DNA of 50,122 nt. It comes from Evernia prunastri (Eukaryota > Ascomycota > Lecanoromycetes > Lecanorales > Parmeliaceae). The position numbers and the translations under genes were made by a program. The stretch spans positions 1 to 50,122 of the forward strand of contig NKYR01000198.1 of NCBI GenBank assembly GCA_003184365.1, written 5' to 3'. The notes under the pieces are model-generated. The model was not told the origin of the DNA. It ran no database searches and was given only the letters and a program-made list of their open reading frames with translations. Below are positions 41,823 to 50,122 of the stretch, piece by piece. Each line of letters opens with the position of its first letter. Position 1 is the stretch's first letter.

Positions 41823-42817
41823 CTATCTCCTCCCCCTCAATAAGATATATTCTCATAACTGTGATGTGAAAACGCTTCGAGAATCTAAATCTAACGATAT
41901 TTGAACGTGTGATTATTGAATAATAGCTATCAGTGTCTGAGATGAAATAATATTATCATTGCAGTCGAAAAAAGCAGCGAAGAATACTTCGACGAATAAA
42001 GATCTCTGATTCGTCGAAATCAACGAGTCGATTTCAAGTCGTGTCGAACCGATTCTTGTTGTCAACATTATTTGATATCGTTATAATTATAAAAAAGAAA
42101 AGAACGATAGAGCAAAATTTTGATAACATCTTCTAAACAATCTTCGGTCGATCGTATATAATTTTCAAAATTTTAATAAGACTTTCGCGGAGATCTTACG
42201 ACAGAATTTTTTTTTAATACGCGCAGTTATGTGATAAAGCTTTATAATTACACTTTTTATATACTACGTATTAGACGATTAAACTTATCAAAAGTACGTC
42301 GTTATACGACTAATTAATAGATCGTAACACGCGAGACTAATTTAAAAGAATAATATGCGATAATGAAATAAAGTGAAATAAAACGAATATGTTCTAAGAT
42401 TTCGATTTAAATTATTATTAGTCTATACTATTTTATAGACGCTTAATATAAAAAGAAAAAAGATAGATTATAGTGTAATCGATGAGCTGAGATAGTATTA
42501 ACGAAAGATGTGAGAGATGAAAGAGATGAGTTGAAATAATTAGTGAGTATTGAAAGAACTCAAAAATCGTATATTTGATAATTAGTCGAATTATATACTG
42601 ATCATTAACGCGATTTTCTTAGCGAGAATTATTAGAATAGCGCTTATAGAAGTTATTTATCACGTTCTATATATTGTTAAATTCGTCTGAGTTAGCGTTA
42701 TATTATATAAGATCTTCGTCGAAGTCTATTTATTTGACTCTAAATTTGAGACGATCTCAAAACGTCTTAAACGCGATAATATCTTTTATCTTTCATTTCT
42801 CGATTTCGTCGACTATA

Positions 42818-43094
42818 ATTATTGTAACGGAGTCTAGGCATGCGTGACTGAGCAACTCGTATATTGGTTACTAGATAGACTGAATCCTGAGGAACACAAG
42901 TGGGAATCCTCAGAGGCAGCATATTTAGCAGGGGAGAGTGCACCCCCATGCCAAGCAAACTTACTATGCGACTGCTATAGCCGCACAGCTGCACCAGAGG
43001 GATAGTCTCCCGAATCTGGCCTAGATGTATGTTGGATTCCTGGACTTCTAACAGGCCGCCTCATGCCTAGAGACCTCATGGCCCTTACAATTAT
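42818..43094. mobile_element. Unmutated solo LTR (267 bp) with ATTAT target duplication
   Basis: A GC-normal island, 42823-43089, begins TGTAACGG and ends CCCTTACA (TG...CA, TGTAA/TTACA ends). It is flanked on both sides by ATTAT (42818-42822 and 43090-43094). No internal region remains, so it is best read as a solo LTR left by recombination, inserted after the surrounding gypsy copy had been mutated. Orientation is not certain. Confidence 0.8.
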
Positions 43095-46000
43095 CGATGA
43101 TTCAATTTTTTTTTAATTAGATAAGAAATTCGTAGCGACGAGAATAAGAAGCTTAGAATAAAAGATGTTATAAATCTTTATAATCTTCGAAAATTGTAAT
43201 CTATAAGACGATCTCATTAGCTTTTCAATCTAAAAGAATTTAAATTGCTTATTATTAAGCTTTTTGTATAAACGATCAGTGATAATATTCTTGCTACTGA
43301 GAAATATCATATCGTCTTCGTTAAATATAACGTCTTGACGATAACGATTTATCTGAGCGATTATTGATGCTTACGCGTTTTTCGTATTTTAACGAATAAA
43401 ATCAAGTATCTATTATATATATTTAGTGATATCTTCTATCTTAGCGACGTTTAATCGCTTTCGCGTAGTCTTATAGAAAGTGATATTAGAGCTAAAAGAT
43501 ATGCGAGAATTAAATTTCTTAATGAAATAAAATGAAGTTACGTCTGTAAAAGTCGAAGTATCGTTATTATCCGCGAACTTCGTTAAGAATAGTTATTTCG
43601 CTTAATCGTTCTGCATATGATTATAGTAGATGCGTAGATATCGTTTCAAGTTTTAATTAGCGCGTTTCGTCTGTTTATCGATCTCGAAATAAAAAATCGT
43701 TAATAGTTTAATCTCGATATCTAGTCGTTTGTAGAAGATTTTTCAGATCGTAGCTATAAACTGTGATCTTTGATCGAATATTATAAAGATAGATAGTTCG
43801 TGAAGACGAAAAACATTCTTAATTAATATTTATGTGATAGTCTCAGCGATGATTTCTTCTTCGTTAGCCGCGTAAAATATATAATAACGCTCTTTAATAT
43901 ATCGATCGACGAAGATATAAATTACGTCAAAATCGTTCGATAGAGATAAGTCGGTAACGAAGTTTATGATGATATCTTGTTATCTTTCTTGTGATATAAA
44001 TAAGAATTTTAAAAGTTTATTTGATCTATAACGCGATATTCGAGCTCTTTGATAGACGTAGTAATTGCGAACGTATATACTTACGTTAGTCTTTATATCT
44101 TGTTAATAATATTCGCGTTTAAGTAATTTATATATGCGAGCTGCTTTAAAGTATTTAAAGATAGATTAATTGTGTATTTCGCGAATAAGCTCTGAGTAGT
44201 ATATTTTAGAAACTTATAAGCGATTCTTATAAAAGAGAACGTTATTCTATATCGAGCATCGATTTAAAGTAATTTCTCGAAATTTTATTATTTCGTCGAT
44301 AATAATATCACAAATTTCGAAGTATAATTCGTTAAACTTATTTTCGTCAGCAACTCGATGGAAAATAAACTTTAAAATATCATAAATAAATAGTTTCGTT
44401 TCGTTCAGCTCGAGACGATCAGAGATAAAAATTGTTTTATGCTGATACTAAAGTCTCTCGTTATTCAAAGTAGAGAGTTTATATCTCGCCATGCAAGTTA
44501 GAGCGTCAGTTTTAACGTTCTGAGAATTCGATCGATAGATGATTTTGATATTGAACTCTGATAGTATATTCAAATAACGAGTCTGTCGACGACTTAAATC
44601 TCGTCTTTCAGCAAAATATATGAGATTCTTATAATCAGTGAAGATTTTAATTGATATTTCGATATATTCGAGCTTCGATCGTCAGTGTTCAAGACATCAA
44701 ATAATCGTTAGAAGTTTTTTATCATATATTGGATAGTTATATTCAATAAGAGTCAAATTCTTGCTATAGAACGCTATAGAATAAAGAACATCGTTGTTAT
44801 TATACTTAGAGAGAATATCATTAGTGACGTAATTCGAAGAATTCGCTTTCAATACGACTGATTTAAATCTATCAAAATAACGTAGAATTAAAACGATAAT
44901 AATTATCTTCTTAAGTCTTTGAAATATCTCTTGATAAACTAATAATTATTCAAACGAGACTTTCTTCTTCGTAAGATAAACGAATAATTTAATAATCTTT
45001 AAGAAGTCTTTGATAAATCGTCTATAGAAGTTGTAAAAATCGATGAAGAATTAAGTTTCTTTGAGAGTAATAGGGGTCGCTCAATCGATCATCGCTTATA
45101 TCTTAATAAAATTTATTCGAATATCTTCGATAAATACGAGGAGATCGAGAAATTTCGTCTTTTATATCTTAAACTCGTATTTAAAGATAGTTATTTGTAA
45201 ATTTGCATCGCGTAGCTTCTATAGAACTATACGAACGTATTTGATATACTTCTTTCTCGTCTTACTATAAATTAGAATATCATCGAGATAAATCTAATAA
45301 AACTTATTCAGATATTCGAAAAGAATATCATTTATGTATTGTTGATAAATAATCGAGTCGTTTGTTAATTTGAAGAAGAGTATTCGATATTTGTAGATTC
45401 TTAAAGAGATAACGAAAGTAATGAAATTCTTATTATTTGAGTCTATACGTAGCTTGTTAAATATCGCAATAATGTTAAGTCGTGTAAGATATTTATAGCT
45501 CTAAACACGTCTTAAAACTTCGTTTATCAATGAAATGAGATAGCGATTTCTTTTGATAATGATGTTAAGTCGTCGATAATCGACGCAAAATTGAAGTCCT
45601 TTATTTGACTTTTCGACGAAGAGTATAGAATATATAAATAATGCTTAACTAGATACAATAAAGTCTTTCTTTAGATTCTCGTCTAAATACTTTTTTATTT
45701 ACTTTAGTTTATGTGCGAATAGAGAATAGATTCGACTACGAGATAACTTATTTTTAATCTTTTCGTTAACGGGTTTTATCTTGTAATTATAAAAGCGATA
45801 AGATAATAATTTATTCGTCTTGAATTTGTCAAATACGTCGACGAAGTCGTAATACTCAGCAGATAGCCCCTTCTTGACTTACTTCGAGATAAGAATCTTA
45901 ATATCGTTAATCTAGATATTTGATATCAATAACGTCGCTTTTTATGCTGTAGATAAATTATTAGAGTTATAAACGAAGTTTAGACGAGAGAAATTATCGT

Positions 46001-46434
46001 AGTATCGTTTAAATTTAATATCTAAGTCGTACGAGTAACGTTTATTGCGTGAGTATATCTTCGTCGATCGCGATATAAGCGTAATAAATTCGTTTAAAGT
46101 TATTATTAATGTGAATAGTCTGCAGTCTTTTTTGCGCGTAAGACTGTAATATATCAAAATAACGATCTCGTATATATTTAGAGTGACGTTATTACTATTC
46201 GAAGTATTATCGACGTTAAAAGAAGAATTAATATTTGAATTATTCTTTATCATTAACGAGAGAGGAGATAAGATAAGAGATAATAATATAATAAAATAAA
46301 ATAAGGATTTGCGATAGAGATAGATTAATACGCGAAGTTACGTGCGTTCGCAGTAAAGTTGAAAATCAATATACGCTTCGACGAATTCTCGAATATAGCG
46401 TTTTTTAATAATTTAAGTTTATTTAAATCGTTAA

Positions 46435-47650
46435 TGTTACCCTCATTAGCTTACATCAAGTAGCTAGCATAGGCGTATAAAACAATCAATCAAGCTATCT
46501 ATATAACACTTTTCAAACAATTTATACACTTATATACTTATATAATATCAAGAACGATTATTATAAAAGACGACTATTAAGTTAAAAAGCTATTTATTCT
46601 CTCTCGCATTAATTATAAGCGATAATTCGCTCTCAATAAGATTAAATTCTAAATTAAAGACGATATCTATATCTTTAAATTCGATAGAATCGCGTACTTA
46701 AAACTATATCTCGACGATAGATTAAAATATAATAAGCTTAATAAAGTAATTAAAAGACTTATTCTCGAAGAAACGAGCGATATTAATATAATATATATTT
46801 TTGAAAAAGAGATAGTAAAGAAATAATAAGATACTCTTTTGAAAAAATATAATGATATTAAAATATAGATAATAATTATTAAGTAGAAAGAGCTCGTTAA
46901 TTATTAAAAGAAAGATAAAAAGATTATTTAAAATATATAAGTTATATTATATAAGCTTAGTAGCGATATTATTGCGATTAAATCGAAGTTTAGAATAATC
47001 TATAATACTAACGAATTGCTTTATCGTCTCTACGATTTTTTATTAACGAAGTTTATTACGATTATTACTATACTAAAATCGATTAAAAAGAAAAACGAGA
47101 ATAAGATTATACGAATTTTATAAGAGATAAAGAATATATTAAAGCTTAATTCGATTAATATAGATATATATGCTCGTTCTTAAAATTATCGTTAGCGCTC
47201 TACTTTACAATAACGTTAAAATCGTTAAAATCGATTCTCTAATTTATCTCAGCGATTTTATTTTCATCTCGTCTCAATTTATGTTAGAGCGTAGACCGCT
47301 GACGGTGAGCTAGCGACTATAGACTATACAAAAGACGTAGTATCGTTACAGATACAATAGACTTAATTGTAGAACTAATCTCTAAGAAGATTTAAAATCT
47401 GAGAGTAGATTTGATATACGTATACTTGTCAAGCTCTCTGAAATAGATACGTTACTTTCGCGATCTTCGATCTTTCGTAAGATTCGAAAAAATAACGATA
47501 TTAAGAAGAGTCGTTAAGATAACGATACTTCGATATTTGATAACAATATCAAGCATAGTCGATTAGTAAACGACTGATACATGATAATCTAATAAATGTT
47601 TTCTCTTCTAGATTCTAATCTTTAGATATCTAAGAAAGTAATATTTATTA
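46435..47650 (+). mobile_element. RIP-degraded copia-type gag relic
   Basis: Starting at TGTTACCCTC (46435, possible LTR start, with GTATAAAAC at about 46470) the plus strand reads a broken gag-like frame: LNSKLKDDIYIFKFD, YLKLYLDDRLKY, LSSDIIAIKSKFRIIYN and ELLYRLYDFLLTKF. The pattern resembles copia gag proteins of the UBN2 kind. Many stops at Gln/Trp positions. Family assignment is tentative. Confidence 0.5.
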
Positions 47651-49345
47651 AAAATTTTAAAACTTTTAAAGAGAAAAGAAAAAGAGTTATCGAAACGCTT
47701 ATTAAAAAATCTCAAATTCTAATAAAAAAAAAAAGAGAAATATTTAGGACGCTAACGCTTCTATAACGAAAATTTATCAAAAAATAATATTCGCGCTTAT
47801 CGCGTCATTGCGACGATGTAATAACATTTATTTATTTATATTATATTAAAAATTCTATAACAGAGCTTCTTATAGAATAATAATAATGTTATATTAATCT
47901 CGCAGCTAACGACTAATATATCTGAGTTAAATTAATTCGCTCTTTGCTATAATAGAGATAATTTCTTTCTATAAACGTCGCGTAGATATCGCGATCTTTA
48001 TTTATTAGTATAAATAAAAGTATCGAGAAAATAAAGTGTAATAACGGTATAGTTATAGATTTTCGAGTAGACGTAGAGTTGATATAAAGTTGTAATTTTC
48101 TTTATTATAAATAAATTAGAGTAGATTTTCTTTTAGTAAAGATAAACAACAAATTTGAATAACGATATCTCGTTGACGTGAAACGCGATTATGCGAGACG
48201 ACGTATTTATTATTAAAAGAATTTTTCTTTCTCTTTAACTTTCTCTTCTTTATAACTTCTTTAATCTCTCTTATACGTGCTTAATTTTCGTCTTATAACG
48301 CTACTTTAATATTATGCTAACTATATTATAATTTTTATCGCACACATATATTCTCTCTCTTATTCTCTTACTTTATAAGTGTTAATATAGCTTCGTTATA
48401 GCGCAAACGCGTCTGCTAATCGCATTAGAGCATTATTATAATTGTAATCACAATAACAACAAGAATAAAAACAAGAATAAAAATAAGTAAGTCTATAGTC
48501 GTCTCTTAGATACGACTGAGCATTATTAATTTTATTATCATCTGCTTTACTACTTTTATTGTTCTATTGTTTATTAATTATTATTTCGTTATGGCGTCGA
48601 TAAATTTTACTTATACTTTATTCTATATTTATCTTTATCGCGTCGATATTATTTAATTATTTGCAATTGCTTATCTATTAATTATCATTTCGTTATTATA
48701 TCGATAACGATTTTTCAAGTTTTTATTTCTCGTCGTTTCGATAACTAATAGATTCTTAATATTTTATCTGTTATATCGTAACTGCTTTTACACTAATAAC
48801 GACGATTATATTAGAAATAAGAATTCTTTCTCTCGTTTTTATAAGAAAAATCATCGCGAAATTTCTCGCTACTATAAAATTTTATTTTATTTATATAATA
48901 AAATGCGAAAGTTAATATATAAGCGAACTCGCGTCGAATAATTTTATAGAGTTTAAAAACGTCGAGTAGATATCGATAAAAAGATCACTTAATAACGTAA
49001 GACTTAGAATAAAACGATAACTGTCGCTATAACGACAACTATCGTAATTATTAATTTATAGATCGAATTTACGACGATAAAGTAGCGCGTGAAGAAGTTG
49101 AAATAAATTAATACATTCTAATAGAAAAAGCTTAGGAATCTTTATTAGCATTTTAAAAAGCTTAAATAACTCTAATAATAAAAAGAACGACGACGATATA
49201 TCGTCGAATACTTCAATATTCGACTTTACGAAGTCGATCGATTTATTATAAATTATAATAAAAGATTTTTAAATAACAATCTTCTTTTGATAACAGCGTG
49301 AATATATCGATTATTAGATAGTCTTATAATTGTTTTAAATATAAT
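47651..49345. other. AT-rich block, nothing recognised
   Basis: RIP-like composition continues to a sharp border at the gypsy LTR. No frame longer than chance and no recognisable motif. Confidence 0.5.
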
Positions 49346-49528
49346 TGTCAGGGACTTGATATTGGATCGTAATGATACTATGAATCAGGTTTGAATGGAA
49401 TTCTACTATGATGTTCTATGTAGAAGGAATGCTGTTCTAAGTACAAATGTGTGGGCGCGCTAGGCCTAGTTGAGTCTAGCGCCGTTCGCGGAGAAGCTTG
49501 GAGCAACGCTAAGGCTGAGACCGTGACA
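49346..49528 (-). repeat. 183-bp 3' LTR of the chromodomain gypsy element
   Basis: On the minus strand it starts TGTCACGGTC directly after the polypurine tract and ends CCCTGACA. Confidence 0.85.
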
Positions 49529-49639
49529 CTACCCCCCTCTCAAGAATCGCCATGCCCGCATGGTATAAAAATTGCAGAGTGGAGTTAGGATATAGTGGAG
49601 ATGCTGATGCCGTGAAGGTCCATTGATGGAGGACGTCCC

Positions 49640-50122
49640 TCAACAGCATAGTATGGCCACTAATGGTTCCCAGTCCTCTGGGGTCTGAAAAGAGTGATGA
49701 AGGCCTGCCTTGTTAGGTTGCGTGTGATGAAAATCCGCTACCAAGTCTGGGCACCCTGCAGCGTGCCAGTACGGTTCCCATTTAGATACATCGCTCTGAT
49801 GGCCTGTCCATTTGAATTTGTACATGAGGCATCCTCTTTCTCCTGTCTGAGGGTCCTTTCTCCGTTTATCGATGATGGAGTCGATAACTTCATCCACAAA
49901 ATGCTCGCTTCCCTCTTCATCCGTTTGTGTTGGTGGTGGAGGCGGTTCTATTTGGCCGGGGAGAGGATCGCTGTTATCAAGGTGTAGTAACCATGGATGA
50001 AAAACGGGAAAGATGTTCATCCCGTCCGGGAGTTCCAATTCGTAAGCCATGTTGTCAATAGCTCTCGTTATCTTGAAGGGTCCCAAGTTCTTGTGATCGA
50101 GTGATTTGTTTGGTCTTGTGGT
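49640..50122 (-). CDS. Gypsy pol C-terminus: integrase GPY/F module plus chromodomain (partial)
   Basis: The frame enters from the right edge (TTRPNKSLDHKN) and continues to a stop at 49640, about 160 residues. LGPFKITRAIDNMAYELELP with IFPVFHPWLL is the integrase C-terminal GPY/F module. A Pro-rich linker leads to a chromodomain: VDEVIDSIIDKRR, YKFKWTGHQSDVSKWEPYWH and a C-terminal helix. Such chromodomains target integration to marked heterochromatin. No stops or frameshifts, so the copy may be recent. The start is beyond the window; an apparent start at 50086 is a TTG Leu codon inside the frame. Confidence 0.92.
   Translation of the reverse strand, partial: TTRPNKSLDHKNLGPFKITRAIDNMAYELELPDGMNIFPVFHPWLLHLDNSDPLPGQIEPPPPPTQTDEEGSEHFVDEVIDSIIDKRRKDPQTGERGCLMYKFKWTGHQSDVSKWEPYWHAAGCPDLVADFHHTQPNKAGLHHSFQTPEDWEPLVAILCC

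Larger units (their letters stand above)
41630..46434 (-). mobile_element. RIP-degraded Ty3/gypsy retrotransposon relic
   Basis: Minus-strand pol in recognisable order, right to left. Reverse transcriptase has CVDYRRLN (45564-45587) and IYLDDILIYS (45264-45293). RNase H has TDYKNLIYF (44615-44641) and then LSRRQTRYLN and EFNIKIIYRS. Integrase-like sequence follows toward 43.1 kb, and a polypurine tract (minus GAGGGGGAGGAGATAG) lies at 41823-41845, next to an LTR. Stops mostly sit where Gln or Trp codons are expected, as RIP produces. The 5' LTR was not identified. Split at 42823-43089 by a younger solo LTR. Confidence 0.85.
40541..49345. other. AT-rich RIP-mutated block
   Basis: About 8.8 kb of very AT-rich DNA. 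CA and TG dinucleotides are scarce while TA is abundant and CG still common, the trace left by C-to-T change at CpA. It contains dead retrotransposons listed separately; 40541-41629 shows nothing I recognise. Confidence 0.85.
49346..50122 (-). mobile_element. 3' end of an unmutated Ty3/gypsy (chromodomain) element, runs off window
   Basis: Minus-strand element: pol C-terminus (49640-50122), a short spacer, polypurine tract GAGAGGGGGGTAG (49529-49541) and 3' LTR (49346-49528). Composition is normal, in sharp contrast to the mutated DNA on its left. The 5' part and the second target-site copy are outside the window. The left flank base string is ATAAT. Confidence 0.9.

Noticed and set aside
42767..42994. 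75-codon minus-strand frame
   Set aside because: Lies across the solo LTR end and RIP DNA; not a gene.
1..50122. CRISPR arrays, rRNA genes or bacterial-style operons
   Set aside because: None seen; intron-bearing genes and RIP show a fungal chromosome.

Overview
The window comes from a filamentous ascomycete (Pezizomycotina). The genes have many short introns (about 47-85 nt) with GTRNGT-type donors and CTAAC/CTGAC branch sites. They include fungal-lineage families such as Mak32, Rrg7, an AreB-type GATA factor and Tms1. The transposon-rich parts carry the mark of repeat-induced point mutation (RIP): very AT-rich DNA in which CpA/TpG is depleted while CpG persists. Reference to a particular class or species is not possible from this alone.

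Layout. 1-5.4 kb is a repeat block: a RIP-degraded Ty1/copia pol relic (minus strand), interrupted by an intact 421-bp LTR-bounded mini-element with a perfect 5-bp target duplication and a tRNA-like A/B-box region. It is followed by a CT-rich non-autonomous LTR element, visibly rearranged or mis-joined at three single-N positions. 5.9-39.0 kb is a compact gene island of 16 genes in which strands alternate, giving several divergent promoters and convergent ends: Mak32-like PfkB protein, a small single-TM protein, mL44, La protein, uS4m, a PPR protein, Lsm4, a type I membrane protein, Rrg7, an MFS transporter, Tms1/Serinc, an AreB-like GATA factor, Pms1, a four-TM-type protein with a repetitive tail, Arh1 and an L-2-hydroxyglutarate dehydrogenase. 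39.0-40.5 kb is gene-free. 40.5-49.3 kb is a sharp AT-rich RIP block holding a Ty3/gypsy relic (minus), a copia-type gag relic (plus) and one unmutated solo LTR. 49.3 kb to the right edge is the 3' end of an unmutated chromodomain gypsy element running off the window.

Function. At least six of the sixteen genes are assigned to mitochondria (mL44, uS4m, PPR, Rrg7, Arh1, L2HGDH), with the small TM protein a likely seventh. The others serve RNA metabolism (La, Lsm4), mismatch repair (Pms1), nitrogen-type GATA regulation and membrane transport/organisation. Splice structures given here were worked out by eye from reading frames, splice sites and recalled family conservation; they have not been tested against transcripts or databases.
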